From SAR324 cluster bacterium REDSEA-S27_B3 (GTDB lineage Bacteria; SAR324; NAC60-12), in the NCBI GenBank assembly GCA_001627865.1, contig LUQO01000012.1, positions 1 to 64,000 on the forward strand: 64,000 nucleotides of DNA. The letters are read 5' to 3'. The translations under genes and the position numbers were made by a program. The notes below the pieces were generated by a model. That model worked only from the letters and a program-made list of their open reading frames with translations, ran no database searches and was not told the origin of the DNA. Below, piece after piece: positions 1 through 10,945 of the stretch (position 1 is the stretch's first letter; each line of letters opens with the position of its first letter).

Positions 1-140
1 ATATTAAATTATAATTTACTCACGAATTCAGCAAAAAATGCATGCAGAAATAGTTTCCCTGAAAATGTGATACTAACTTTCCGGTCTAAAAAATCACTTC
101 GACCGGGAAGAAGCAATTTGCTAAATAACAGGACTAGATG

Positions 141-1856
141 TTACTTGCGACGCCAGTCAGCAATATTCCAAAGTTCTGAATCCCATTCATTCATCCGGGG
201 TCCAGTAATACTGTTGGAATGTGCCGAAACTCCTCCACGATGAATGAGAGGAATCATTGCATAATCCTGCATCAGCATATCATTCATTTCTTTCGCGAGC
301 CGAATACGATCCTTTATGGCTGCCGTTTTTGACATTTCCGCAGAAAGAGCGTCATAGGCAGCATTGCACCAGCGAGGCATATTGTTTCCACCCCATTTAT
401 TCCTTTTTTGCGCCATTTCCTTACAAGTCCAATTTGACATGTAGGTTTCCGGATCTGTACCACTGAAAGTGTTTGTGTACATTTCGATATCCGCAAAGAA
501 TTTTTGATAGGTGTCAGGACTTCCAACATCACCACCAAAGAACACAGACGCGCTAATATTACGAAGTTCTGTTTCTACACCAATCTGCTTCCACATCTCC
601 TTAATGAAGGCCTGAGTAGCCTGTCGCACAGAGTTGGTAGAAGTTTGATAAAGAATAGAAATCCGGACTCCACCTTTTTGGCGGATACCATCAGAACCAC
701 GCTTCCATCCAGCAGCATCAAGCAGTCTGTTTGCTTCAGCAATGTTTTGCGTCTTGCATTCATCGTTTGCTGTTGAGGCATAAATGGCCGGTGCAGGTAG
801 AACGTTGCAGCTTATTTTTCCTGCTTGACCGTAGCCTGCATCAACAAGAATCTGGCGATCTATAGCCAGTGAAAGTGCTCGGCGGACGTTATAGTCTGAA
901 AGGAAAGGATGTGCATTTCGGTTGTTGTTTCCACCTATATATTCAGAGCGGTCTTCCCCAAGTGCCGGACTTGGATTTGTAAAATTTACCATCAGCCTTT
1001 CTACAGCAGTTCCGAAAGCTGAGACAACAGTTCCCTTTCCGGCCTGCGCCATTTTAGAAAGGATTTCCGGTTCAACCTGCAGGTTCCAGGCATAATCCAT
1101 TTCACCGGTTTCCAGCACGGCACGGGCTGCTGAGGTGGCATCACCTCCACCTTTGAAAACCAGTTTATTGAAAGCAGGTTTGCTGGCATCACGATAATTG
1201 GGATTAGCCTCAAAAACAATCACATCATTAGGTTTGAAATCCACGACTTTGAAAGGACCAGTTCCAATAGGATAAAAATTCTGCTTGGTACACTCCTGCG
1301 CCTTAGCTCCCTGACATCCGTCAAACTGTGCCTTTTGCAGGATTGGTGAGTTGTAACCCACAAATGTTGCATAAGGAAAAGGCTTTGGCACAGTAAACTG
1401 GATTTTGACAGTGTTGCTTCCAATAGCCTTGACTGACTGGATATCCTTGTAGTAATTGGTTGATGTACATCCCGTATCCGGATTGGTGCAGTACTCATAA
1501 GTGAACACTGCATCATCTGCGGTAAGGGCTGAACCGTCTGACCACTTGATACCTTTTTTAATTTTCCAGGTAATTGAAGTCAGGTCCTTGGAAACGCCGC
1601 CGTTTTCTACTGTAGGAATTTCCTCAGCGAGCCAAGGCAGCATATTACCTTTTTCGTCGTAGCGAGCTAGTGGCTCCAAAACAACAGAGGAGGCTTCAAG
1701 TTCCTTTGTTCCTCCAGAAAGATTGGGGTTCATGGTTGATGGTGCCTGCCAGTAAAGCAGGTTTAGTTGACCGTCACTGCCGCGTCCGGCCTGTACGGAA
1801 CTTGCTAAACCCAGCGCTACTGCGAGGGTTATGATGGTAGTAATGATTTTCTGCAT
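141..1856 (-). CDS. Peptide/oligopeptide ABC transporter substrate-binding protein (SBP_bac_5 family)
   Basis: N-terminal signal peptide (MQKIITTIITLAVALGLASSVQAG); SBP_bac_5-like sequence 'VVLEPLARYDEKGNMLPWLAEEIP...ITWKIKKGIKWSDGSALTADDAVFTYEY'. Confidence 0.92.
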   Translation of the reverse strand: MQKIITTIITLAVALGLASSVQAGRGSDGQLNLLYWQAPSTMNPNLSGGTKELEASSVVLEPLARYDEKGNMLPWLAEEIPTVENGGVSKDLTSITWKIKKGIKWSDGSALTADDAVFTYEYCTNPDTGCTSTNYYKDIQSVKAIGSNTVKIQFTVPKPFPYATFVGYNSPILQKAQFDGCQGAKAQECTKQNFYPIGTGPFKVVDFKPNDVIVFEANPNYRDASKPAFNKLVFKGGGDATSAARAVLETGEMDYAWNLQVEPEILSKMAQAGKGTVVSAFGTAVERLMVNFTNPSPALGEDRSEYIGGNNNRNAHPFLSDYNVRRALSLAIDRQILVDAGYGQAGKISCNVLPAPAIYASTANDECKTQNIAEANRLLDAAGWKRGSDGIRQKGGVRISILYQTSTNSVRQATQAFIKEMWKQIGVETELRNISASVFFGGDVGSPDTYQKFFADIEMYTNTFSGTDPETYMSNWTCKEMAQKRNKWGGNNMPRWCNAAYDALSAEMSKTAAIKDRIRLAKEMNDMLMQDYAMIPLIHRGGVSAHSNSITGPRMNEWDSELWNIADWRRK

Positions 1857-2072
1857 AGTTTTTCCTCATTCAGAATGTTTATGTCAGCTGAGTTATTTTA
1901 CTGACGGGATACAGCATACCGAACCACTCGGTAGTACTGACAAAGGCTTCGACTGTTAAGAGCAGAAACCCTTTTTTCACTTTTTGTACTATGATAAACA
2001 AGAAAATCACAGGTACAAAAAGTTGGAGCATTATACTAAATGTAAAGAAAAAGTCAACTATTCATTTAATTA

Positions 2073-3056
2073 TTACACCAAATGACAGGCTACACTATGA
2101 TCCGGAGAGACCTTTCTCCATTCCGGAGAAACTTTGAAGCAGTTTTCCTCTGCAATTGGGCATCTGGTGCTGAAGTGGCAGCCCGACGGTGGATTGGCCG
2201 GACTCGGCACATCACCAACAAGGACTGTATGTTTACGTTTTCGTTCCAAAACTGGATCGTGTATTGGAACAGCCGAAAGCAGTGCTTTCGTATATGGATG
2301 CAGCGGCTTGCTGTAAAGCACCTGACTGGGAGCAAGCTCAACAATCCGTCCCAAATACATCACTGCCACGCGGTCAGCAATGTGACGAATCATACTTAAG
2401 TCATGTGAAATGAACAGATAAGTAAGACCGAATTTTTCCTGTAAATCCTCCAGCAGATTGATGACCTGTGCCTGGATTGAAACATCCAGCGCCGCGATAG
2501 GCTCATCACAGATAATGAAATCAGGACTGAGAGCCAGGGCGCGTGCGATGCCGATGCGCTGGCGCTGTCCCCCTGAAAATTCATGAGGATACCGATTAGT
2601 GACATTGTGATTAAGTCCTACTGAATGCAGCAGGTGTTCTACCCGCTCCCGACGCTCTTTGCCTTTGAGTTGTTGATGCTCAAACAACGGTTCACTTATA
2701 ATGCTTCCAACGGTCATTCTTGGATTAAGGCTGTCTTGAGGATCCTGAAAAATCATTTGCATTTGAGGGCGCTGTTTGCGCAAATCTTCCTTGCTGATGG
2801 ATGTAAGTTCATGCTCTTTAAAATAAACTTTTCCCGCAGTGGCCTGCAGCAGCTGCAGGATAACCCTGGCTGCGGTTGATTTTCCACATCCGCTTTCACC
2901 CACAAGTCCCAAAGTTTCCCGTTCCTTGATATCAAACGTAATTCCGTCAACGGCCTTTACACTGCCAACTTCTCTGCGAAAAATTCCGTGAGTAATCGGA
3001 AAATGTTTTACCAGGCCATCAACTTTGAGCAGAGTTTTATTTGCTGATTTTGTCAT
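2073..3056 (-). CDS. Oligopeptide/dipeptide ABC transporter ATP-binding protein (OppF/DppF-like)
   Basis: Walker [10 protein letters not shown], signature [14 protein letters not shown], Walker [14 protein letters not shown]-terminal oligo_HPY-type Cys region; 4-nt overlap with the upstream OppD-like gene. Confidence 0.93.
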   Translation of the reverse strand: MTKSANKTLLKVDGLVKHFPITHGIFRREVGSVKAVDGITFDIKERETLGLVGESGCGKSTAARVILQLLQATAGKVYFKEHELTSISKEDLRKQRPQMQMIFQDPQDSLNPRMTVGSIISEPLFEHQQLKGKERRERVEHLLHSVGLNHNVTNRYPHEFSGGQRQRIGIARALALSPDFIICDEPIAALDVSIQAQVINLLEDLQEKFGLTYLFISHDLSMIRHIADRVAVMYLGRIVELAPSQVLYSKPLHPYTKALLSAVPIHDPVLERKRKHTVLVGDVPSPANPPSGCHFSTRCPIAEENCFKVSPEWRKVSPDHSVACHLV

Positions 3057-4048
3057 GAGTCATTACCGGAATCAGGATTCCACCAGCAGGCAACATTATG
3101 ATTATTATTTCTGCTGGTTAAGACAGGGTTTTCGTGTTTACATCGTTCAAGCACCCGATTACAGCGCGGTGCGAAAGGACAACTTCGGGGTACCTGATAC
3201 AGACTTGGAGGCTGGCCTTTGATGCTTTCCAAACGTTCTGCACGTTTCCCTTCCAGGTTCGGCAAAGTTTTAAGCAAATCCTGAGTATAAGGGTGCTTTG
3301 GCTTTGCATAAAGCTCATTTACTGGAGCTTCTTCTACTATGTAACCTCCGTACATTACAGCTACTCTATCTGCTATTCCTGCAACCACACCAAGATCATG
3401 AGTAATCCAGATGATCGCCATGCCGAGCTCTTCCCGCAGCCTTTTTACGATTTCCAGTATCTGTGCCTGTATAGTTACATCCAGCGCGGTTGTGGGTTCA
3501 TCGGCAATCAGAATTTGGGGATCACATGCCAGGGCAATGGCAATCATCACCCTTTGACGCATTCCTCCGGAAAACTGGTGAGGAAAGTCATTCATGCGAC
3601 TTTTTGCCATTGGGATACCCACAAGATCAAGCAGTTCAATGGCTCTTATACGAGCATTCTTACGGCTCAATCCAAGGTGTTCACGCATCGGCTCAGTCAG
3701 CTGGTAACCGATTGTCAGTACAGGATTAAGAGAGGTCATTGGATCCTGAAAAATAAATCCAATTTTTCCTCCGCGGATTTTTCTCAGTTTTTCCAGGTCC
3801 AGCTTTAGTAGATCCTCTCCATCAAATGTAGCTTTTCCAGACACAATTTCCGCAGGCGGCATAGGCAGAAGTTTAAGCAATGACATCATCGTGACACTTT
3901 TTCCAGCACCGCTTTCTCCAACTACACCCAGCAACTCACCTTTTTTAAGCTCGAAGCTGATGCCATTTACAGCATGGACAATACCCTCTTGGGTACGGAA
4001 ACAAGTAGCAATATTTTCTACCTGGAGTATGGAATGTTGGCTTAACAC
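3053..4048 (-). CDS. Oligopeptide/dipeptide ABC transporter ATP-binding protein (OppD/DppD-like)
   Basis: Walker A GESGAGKS, SGGMRQRVMIAIAL, LIADEPTTALDVT. Confidence 0.93.
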   Translation of the reverse strand: MLSQHSILQVENIATCFRTQEGIVHAVNGISFELKKGELLGVVGESGAGKSVTMMSLLKLLPMPPAEIVSGKATFDGEDLLKLDLEKLRKIRGGKIGFIFQDPMTSLNPVLTIGYQLTEPMREHLGLSRKNARIRAIELLDLVGIPMAKSRMNDFPHQFSGGMRQRVMIAIALACDPQILIADEPTTALDVTIQAQILEIVKRLREELGMAIIWITHDLGVVAGIADRVAVMYGGYIVEEAPVNELYAKPKHPYTQDLLKTLPNLEGKRAERLESIKGQPPSLYQVPRSCPFAPRCNRVLERCKHENPVLTSRNNNHNVACWWNPDSGNDS

Positions 4049-4389
4049 CGAAATAGGAATCTGGTAAGTTTGAAGGTATAGATCTTTATTAATTTGAAAA
4101 AAAGTCTATTCTTATCTCTTTATATGTCAAGAATATTGTGGCTATCCAAAAAAAGTTAAACCTTTTTTACAAAAATTCTATATTATTTACGATTGACAAC
4201 AATTAAATTTTCAGAGAAAATGGTATGGTTTTTTACCATGCTCTTTTTAACAAAAAATATCAGTCGGACCCATTTGATGGGATGGCATCCTGATAGTTTT
4301 ACGTTGGAATGAGGAGTGGTAAAGAAGCATTTCAATAATTTTTATTTCTATAGTTCTCCAAAGATGCCATCTGAGCGGAACAGGAAAAC

Positions 4390-5001
4390 ATGCCAGGAAA
4401 ATCTACTATAAAACATAAAGTCTGCCGCGCATTGGGCGTCAATTTGATTGGGACTCCAAGCGCCGCGCTTACTTTAAGCCGACGTCCGAATCGTCCGGGA
4501 CAGCATGGCGCAGGCCGTCAGGCAAAAATATCTCCCTTCGGTCAACAATTAAAAGAAACTCAAAAGCTGAAAGCATTTTACGGAATCAGTTCCAAGCAGC
4601 TGCGCCGTTACTACGAACACGCGGCTAAAGTCCGCAAGCAGACAAACGTAGCGCTGGTCCAAAGTCTTGAAACACGACTGGACAACATGGTGTATCGTAT
4701 GGGATTCGCGGGCACACTGCGCGCGGCCAGACAGATGGTTGTGCACTGTCACATCACCGTAAACGGCAGAAAAGTCAACAAACCCGGATTTCAAGTGAAG
4801 CCGGGTGACAATATACAATTAAGAGAGAAAAGCCAAAAGGTGGACAGATACAAGGATTGGTTTAATTTCTTTGAGCAAAAATTAGCTTATATTCAGCGCG
4901 ACAGCAAGAAATTTTCCGGCTCACTTGTGGAGGTTCCGGAACGCGAGGAAATTCCCATCGATGTTGAAGATCACCTTGTAGTGGAGTTCATGGCACGCTG
5001 A
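4390..5001 (+). CDS. rpsD: 30S ribosomal protein S4
   Basis: S4 domain 'LETRLDNMVYRMGFAGTLRAARQMVVHCHITVNGRKVNKPGFQVKPGD', 203 aa, typical C-terminus; Cys-free N-terminal form. Confidence 0.95.
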   Translation: MPGKSTIKHKVCRALGVNLIGTPSAALTLSRRPNRPGQHGAGRQAKISPFGQQLKETQKLKAFYGISSKQLRRYYEHAAKVRKQTNVALVQSLETRLDNMVYRMGFAGTLRAARQMVVHCHITVNGRKVNKPGFQVKPGDNIQLREKSQKVDRYKDWFNFFEQKLAYIQRDSKKFSGSLVEVPEREEIPIDVEDHLVVEFMAR

Positions 5002-5133
5002 TTCAAAACAAGTAACAGCCGGCTACCATTACGGCTATCCGGCAGCAAACGCTGGCATGAAAAACCAGTCCCGCCTCCTTCCCCCGAACATTGGTTCATT
5101 GAAAATATATACCTGCTTATAAATTATCGAAGC

Positions 5134-7782
5134 ATGAAAAACTCTAAGCAAATACGACAGGAATTCATCACTTTTTTTGAAGAGCGCGGTCATCGTTTTG
5201 TGCGCAGCTCTCCGGTAGTTCCAAATGACGACCCGACTCTGCTTTTTTCAAATTCCGGAATGGCGCAGTTTAAAGACGTGTTTTTAGGAACAGGTATCCG
5301 TGACTATAACCGTGCGGTTAACTCACAAAAATGCATCCGGGCCAGTGGGAAACATAATGACCTGGAAGATGTCGGATATGACAATTACCACCATACTTTT
5401 TTTGAGATGCTCGGTAACTGGTCGTTCGGAGACTATTTCAAAAAAGAGGCGATAGAATGGGCATGGGAATTAATGATTGAAGTATGGGGGCTACCTAAAG
5501 AAAAAATGTGGGCCACAGTTTTTGCCGGTGGAGATGGTGTTGAAGCAGATGAAGATGCAGAAAACCTCTGGAAAACCTGTACCGACATTAATCCAGCGCA
5601 GGTGCTGCGTTTCGACAAGCATGACAACTTCTGGGAAATGGGTGAGGTCGGTCCATGCGGTCCATGTTCTGAACTGCATATTGATTTAGGAGAGGGTACA
5701 TGTCCACTTTCAGATGAGCATGAGTGTGCTGTCAACCTCGAAGGATGCTGGCGTTTTGTGGAGTTGTGGAACCTGGTTTTCATGCAGTATCAGCGTTTCC
5801 CGGACGGTCATCTGGAAGAGCTTTCAGCTCAGCATGTGGATACGGGTATGGGACTGGAGCGAATTTGCCGTGTTCTGCAGGAAGTTGATTCAAATTACAG
5901 CACTGATCTGTTTGTACCGATATTGGATAAAATCAGTGAAGTCACAGAACAGACTGATTCCGGAGGAGAAGTAAGTGTGGCATATCGAGTAATTGCCGAT
6001 CATCTGCGTTCGCTTAGTTTTGCTGTGGCTGACGGTGCACTGCCTTCCAATGAAGGCCGCGGATATGTTCTGCGTCGTATGCTGCGCAGGGCTACACGCT
6101 TCGGAAGAGTTTTAAACATGCATGAACCGTTTATTTATAAACTGGTGCCAACTCTGGCTGAAGTGATGGGAGATGCTTTTCCGGAAATAAATAAACAGCA
6201 GAATCATGTGCAAAACGTGATTAAGGCAGAAGAGAACAGTTTCGGTTTGACACTGGACCGCGGACTGGAAATATTCCAGAAAATGGTTTCAAGTCCGGAA
6301 ACAAAATCTGCAAAGATGATTTCAGGTGGAGACGCCTTTAAGCTGTATGACACATACGGATTTCCTGTGGACCTGACACGCCTGATGAGTAAGGAACATG
6401 GATTTGAAGTTGACGAAGATGGGTTTGAAAGCCTGATGAAAGAACAGCAGAAACGAGCGCGTGAAGCAGGAAAATTTAAGGCAATTCCTGACAAATGGAC
6501 TGAGATTTCAGCAGGGACTGATTCAAAATTTGTGGGCTATGATACTTTCATGACAGAATCCAAACTGCGCCGTTATTCACAAAATGATTCCGGGCAATGG
6601 CAGTTTATTATGGATATCACACCGTTTTACGCGGAGTCAGGAGGGCAGGTCGGTGACCATGGGAAACTGCAGCAAAATGAAAATACATGGAATGTTGTTG
6701 ATGTTCAGAAGATGGGTGATTCAATCATTCATATATGTGAAGCTGAAAATCACGGAGGCAAAAACATGTTTCCGGATGATTCAACTTTCACTGCCACAGT
6801 CGATGAAAAGCTGCGCTTAACAACCACCAACAACCATACTGCCGCACACTTGCTGCACGAAGCACTGAGACAGATATTAGGTGAACATGTTACTCAGGCA
6901 GGATCACTGGTAAACCCTGAAATCCTGCGGTTTGACTTTACACATTTTGAAAAGGTGAGTGACATACAACTGGAAGAAATTGAGAACATTGTCAACAATG
7001 TAATTCGTCAGAATATTGCTACTGACATTTATGAAACCCCTTTTGATGAGGCAATAAGTTCCGGAATAATCGCCTTGTTTGGTGAAAAATACGGAGATGT
7101 GGTGCGTGTTGTAAAAGTCTCTGATTTTTCAGAAGAACTTTGCGGAGGCTGCCATGTTAAAGCTACAGGACAAATCGGGCAGTTACGCATAGTTTCAGAA
7201 GAAGGCATTGCTGCCGGAATCAGGAGAGTTGTGGCTGTCACAGGAAAACAGGCTGAAGTGATGAATCAGGAACAAGGCCGGGTTGCTCGCGCGATGCGCC
7301 AAATGCTGAATGTTCCAGACGCGCAAGTTCCGGAAATGGCGGAAAAACTTGCTGTAGAAAAGCGACAACTGGAAAAAGAAATACAGCTGTTGAAGAGTAA
7401 GGCCGCACTTGCAGGAGTATCAGAATTGGTTGCACAGGCTGAAACCGTGGACGGGGTGTCGGTACTGGCAAAGGAAATTGAGGCAGACTCTGCAGAAACT
7501 CTCCGGAATATCGGTCATTCGGTACGGGAACAAATCTCTTCAGGGATCGCCTGGCTGGCCGCAACCATGGACGAAAAAAGCACACTGCTCTGTGTAGTAT
7601 CCGATGACCTGATTGAGCGCGGAATCAAGGCCGGTGATATGGTCAATGAAGTCGCGCAGCTCGCAGATGGACGCGGCGGGGGCAAGCCAAACATGGCGCA
7701 AGCAGGGATTAAAGCACCAGAAAAACTTGCTGCGGCATTAGCAGCAACTGCTGATATCGTTCGTGAAAAACTTGTAAATTAA
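5134..7782 (+). CDS. alaS: Alanyl-tRNA synthetase
   Basis: 'FFEERGHRFVRSSPVVPNDDPTLLFSNSGMAQFKDVFLG', 'NHTAAHLLHEALR', 'CGGCHVKATGQIG', C-terminal 'GRGGGKPNMAQAG'. Confidence 0.97.
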   Translation: MKNSKQIRQEFITFFEERGHRFVRSSPVVPNDDPTLLFSNSGMAQFKDVFLGTGIRDYNRAVNSQKCIRASGKHNDLEDVGYDNYHHTFFEMLGNWSFGDYFKKEAIEWAWELMIEVWGLPKEKMWATVFAGGDGVEADEDAENLWKTCTDINPAQVLRFDKHDNFWEMGEVGPCGPCSELHIDLGEGTCPLSDEHECAVNLEGCWRFVELWNLVFMQYQRFPDGHLEELSAQHVDTGMGLERICRVLQEVDSNYSTDLFVPILDKISEVTEQTDSGGEVSVAYRVIADHLRSLSFAVADGALPSNEGRGYVLRRMLRRATRFGRVLNMHEPFIYKLVPTLAEVMGDAFPEINKQQNHVQNVIKAEENSFGLTLDRGLEIFQKMVSSPETKSAKMISGGDAFKLYDTYGFPVDLTRLMSKEHGFEVDEDGFESLMKEQQKRAREAGKFKAIPDKWTEISAGTDSKFVGYDTFMTESKLRRYSQNDSGQWQFIMDITPFYAESGGQVGDHGKLQQNENTWNVVDVQKMGDSIIHICEAENHGGKNMFPDDSTFTATVDEKLRLTTTNNHTAAHLLHEALRQILGEHVTQAGSLVNPEILRFDFTHFEKVSDIQLEEIENIVNNVIRQNIATDIYETPFDEAISSGIIALFGEKYGDVVRVVKVSDFSEELCGGCHVKATGQIGQLRIVSEEGIAAGIRRVVAVTGKQAEVMNQEQGRVARAMRQMLNVPDAQVPEMAEKLAVEKRQLEKEIQLLKSKAALAGVSELVAQAETVDGVSVLAKEIEADSAETLRNIGHSVREQISSGIAWLAATMDEKSTLLCVVSDDLIERGIKAGDMVNEVAQLADGRGGGKPNMAQAGIKAPEKLAAALAATADIVREKLVN

Positions 7783-7785
7783 CTG

Positions 7786-9075
7786 ATGGGTTACGAAACA
7801 TTCATCGGCAAACGCTATCTTTTTTCTCCTCGGCAGGATCGCTCGATTTCAGTCATTACATGGATTTCCATTGGAGGAGTGGCTTTGGGTGTGATTGCAC
7901 TTATTGTTTCCACTTCAGTAATGAACGGCTTTAGGACAAATTTACAGAATGCCGTAACCGGTTCATTGCCGCATATAACAATGTTTGCCTGGAATGATGG
8001 GATGAAAGATTATTCCGGACTGCAGAAAAGGCTTGAAGATCATCCGGATGTAAAAGGGGTTGCGCCCTACATATATAAACAGGTAATGCTCAGCGGCAAA
8101 AAACAGCCAAAAGGAGCGCTGCTGCGCGGAATTGATCCAAAACAGGAATCGGATGTCACAAATATCTCATCATTCCTGCGGGAAGAAGTTTACGGTATTA
8201 CACCATCCAAGGAAAGCCAGGCTCTGATTTCAGCAAGATTGCTGGAGCGGCTCTCACACCATGAAGCACGGAAAAAAAGACTTAAAGACGGAATTGTTCT
8301 GGGAGCAAAACTGGCACGCCAGTTGGAAGCAGATGTGGGTGATTCTGTAAAGCTTGTGTCCTCAGAACTGAGAATGACTCCTGTAGGCGATATTCCACGT
8401 ATCAAAAAACTGGAGGTGATCGGGATTTTCGAATCAGGAATTTCCGGATATGATGAAGTCCTGGCATTTATGGATTATCGGCTTCTGCAGAAAATTTATC
8501 GGATGAAGGAGCATATTACAGGATTAGGGGTACGAATCGACGATCCTGAAAATGCACCGGAAATTGCCGATGAACTGTCAGAACTGAGTGATGAATATTT
8601 TGTCGGCAACTGGGCTGATGAAAACAAAAGCATCTTTCAGGTGATGAAACTTGAAAAAATTGGATTGTTTCTGATACTCACCCTGATAATTGTCGTGGCG
8701 GCATTCAATATTGTCAGCTCTCTGATTATGCTGGTATTGGAAAAATCCCGGGAAATTGCAATTCTTAAAGCACTTGGTGCAAATGATTCCGGAATAAGGA
8801 AGATCTTCTTTTTTCAGGGACTGGTGATCGGATCACTTGGTACAATCGGTGGAGTACTGTCAGGTCTGGCTATCTGCTGGGTATTAATGAACTTTGAAAT
8901 AATTGATATTCCTCCTGGAGTTTATCCCGGAGGAAACCGTATTCCAGTGCTGATTGACTGGTTTGATGTGGCGATGACGACACTCGCATCATTTGCGATC
9001 TGCATACTGGTAACGCTTTATCCCTCCACAAAAGCAGCCCGGCTCAATCCGGTGGATCCGCTCCGTTACGAATAA
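7786..9075 (+). CDS. Lipoprotein-releasing ABC transporter permease (LolC/LolE family)
   Basis: 'IGKRYLFSPRQDRSISVITWISIGGVALGVIALIVSTSVMNGF' N-terminus, FtsX-like C-terminal TM block 'LILTLIIVVAAFNIVSSLIMLVLEKSREIAILKALGA'. Confidence 0.92.
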   Translation: MGYETFIGKRYLFSPRQDRSISVITWISIGGVALGVIALIVSTSVMNGFRTNLQNAVTGSLPHITMFAWNDGMKDYSGLQKRLEDHPDVKGVAPYIYKQVMLSGKKQPKGALLRGIDPKQESDVTNISSFLREEVYGITPSKESQALISARLLERLSHHEARKKRLKDGIVLGAKLARQLEADVGDSVKLVSSELRMTPVGDIPRIKKLEVIGIFESGISGYDEVLAFMDYRLLQKIYRMKEHITGLGVRIDDPENAPEIADELSELSDEYFVGNWADENKSIFQVMKLEKIGLFLILTLIIVVAAFNIVSSLIMLVLEKSREIAILKALGANDSGIRKIFFFQGLVIGSLGTIGGVLSGLAICWVLMNFEIIDIPPGVYPGGNRIPVLIDWFDVAMTTLASFAICILVTLYPSTKAARLNPVDPLRYE

Positions 9076-9220
9076 TATTGTTGTTTTAAGCTGCTTCCAG
9101 AAAAAACTTGAATTTATGAAGTTAATAAGTGATTATTTAAGGTTATTATTTATTGAACAACTATTGTAAACTACAACCGAATAAAAAATTTTAGGCTGAT
9201 TTTCAACAGGGGAATTACAG

Positions 9221-9532
9221 ATGACTTATACCGTAACCGAAAACTGCGAAAAGTGTAAATATACGGACTGTGTGGAGGTATGTCCGGTGGAGGCATTTCA
9301 TGAAGGACCGGATATGTTGTATATCAATCCGGAAACCTGCATTGATTGCAATGCCTGCGTAGAGGAATGTCCGGTAGAAGCAATTTACGCTGACGTGGAT
9401 GTTCCGGAAAAATGGGAATATTACACTCCGCTAAATGAGGAAAAATGCGAAGTGTATCCGGTCATTGTGGAAGCCAAAGACCCTCTGCCCACTGCACGCA
9501 CGCTTGAAGAAATTCAAGCAGCTGAAGGATAA
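9221..9532 (+). CDS. fdxA: Ferredoxin, 4Fe-4S/7Fe-type (FdxA-like)
   Basis: 'CEKCKYTDCVEVCPVEAFHEGPDMLYINPETCIDCNACVEECPVEAIYADVDVPEKW'. Confidence 0.92.
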   Translation: MTYTVTENCEKCKYTDCVEVCPVEAFHEGPDMLYINPETCIDCNACVEECPVEAIYADVDVPEKWEYYTPLNEEKCEVYPVIVEAKDPLPTARTLEEIQAAEG

Positions 9533-9673
9533 ACCCTGTTTTCATGGATGATTCATATTCATCAAAATGAATGATCACTAAGACTGACCTGGAGACAATC
9601 AATAATCACTAAAAGCATCAATACTCCAGCAGTATTTTTCAGAACTTCTTTATAAAACAAACGTAAACGATCC

Positions 9674-9856
9674 ATGGCTGTACCAAGAAGAAAAACATCC
9701 CGCAGTCAACGTGACCACAGGAGAGGGCACATTAAAATTCCTGAAACTGCTCTTTCTGAATGCACCAACTGTCACGCATTGATCCGACCTCATCGTGTAT
9801 GCCCCGAATGCGGATTTTACAAGGGCGTTGAAGTCATCGAAGTAGCAGCAACCTGA
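9674..9856 (+). CDS. rpmF: 50S ribosomal protein L32
   Basis: MAVPRRKTSRSQRDHRRGH start, CxxC...CxxC zinc ribbon, 60 aa, directly upstream of plsX. Confidence 0.95.
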   Translation: MAVPRRKTSRSQRDHRRGHIKIPETALSECTNCHALIRPHRVCPECGFYKGVEVIEVAAT

Positions 9857-9903
9857 GCTGATTTTCTGCTCTTTCACTCATCAACAGCAAACCAAGATAG
9901 CGT

Positions 9904-10941
9904 ATGGCAATTGCGGTTGACGCAATGGGAGGAGACAATCCCCTAACAGTGCAGATTGAAGCTGCTCTGCAGGCAATAGCTGAGTTTGGTACTGATGTTG
10001 TTTTGGTGGGGTCAGAAGCCCAGATCAAAGAAAAACTGAAGCGCCAGAGCTACGATCAAAACAAGTTACGCATCGTTAACTCCACTGAAATAGTGGAGAT
10101 GAACGAGTCTCCTGCCACGGCTTTACGTCAAAAGAAAAATTCATCCATCAGAGTGGCTGTTGATCTTCTCTCAACAGGCGAAGCAGATGCTGTTGTAAGC
10201 GCCGGCAATACCGGAGCAGCGATGGCTGCCGCCAAATTTGTGCTCAAATCTGTTGAAGGAATCGAGCGCCCCGCAATCGCTACACTCATGCCTTCCATTC
10301 ATCGCGATCACCCCTTCGTGCTTTTGGACATAGGCGCAAACACAGACTGCAAACCTCTTTACCTTTTTCAGTTTGCCCTGATGGGAGATGCCTACGCGCG
10401 AACTTACCTTCACCTGGATAATCCAAGAGTTGCCCTGCTGAACAATGGTGAGGAAGAAGGTAAAGGTTATCTTCAACTTAAAGAAACCTTTGATTTACTG
10501 AAACAAAGCACACTTAATTTTGCCGGTAATGTTGAAGGCAAGGCAATGTTCAAAGACAGAGTGGATGTAGTTGTTTGCGACGGTTTCATCGGTAATATCG
10601 CGCTTAAAGTCGCGGAAGGTACTTTTGATTTTGTGCGAAGCGTTCTTCGTGAAGAAGTTGAAAACACACTGCTGGCCAAGATGGGCTATCTGGCAATGAA
10701 GGGCCCCTTCAGGGCATTGCGAAAAAGAGCTGACTACTCGGAAGTGGGAGGCGCTCCCTTGCTTGGTGTAAACGGGGTAGTAATAATCTGTCACGGAAGT
10801 TCAAAAGTTCACACAATTCGAAATGCGATCAAACACGCACAGGAATGTGCTGAACATAAACTGAACAATAAAATTGCACTTGAAGTATCAGAGAATCTGG
10901 AAGTCATAAAGCGGGCAAAAAGCCTGAGCGAAGAAGCATGA
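9904..10941 (+). CDS. plsX: Phosphate acyltransferase PlsX
   Basis: 'AIAVDAMGGDNPLTVQIEAALQA', 'SAGNTGAAMAAAKF', 'VVCDGFIGNIALKVAEG'. Confidence 0.95.
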   Translation: MAIAVDAMGGDNPLTVQIEAALQAIAEFGTDVVLVGSEAQIKEKLKRQSYDQNKLRIVNSTEIVEMNESPATALRQKKNSSIRVAVDLLSTGEADAVVSAGNTGAAMAAAKFVLKSVEGIERPAIATLMPSIHRDHPFVLLDIGANTDCKPLYLFQFALMGDAYARTYLHLDNPRVALLNNGEEEGKGYLQLKETFDLLKQSTLNFAGNVEGKAMFKDRVDVVVCDGFIGNIALKVAEGTFDFVRSVLREEVENTLLAKMGYLAMKGPFRALRKRADYSEVGGAPLLGVNGVVIICHGSSKVHTIRNAIKHAQECAEHKLNNKIALEVSENLEVIKRAKSLSEEA

Positions 10942-10945
10942 TAAG

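Noticed and set aside
3134-3808. 224-aa plus-strand ORF
   Set aside because: Antisense to a well-supported OppD-like ATPase.
4193-4198. TTGACA box upstream of rpsD as a promoter
   Set aside because: No convincing -10 at 16-18 bp spacing, so not called as a feature.
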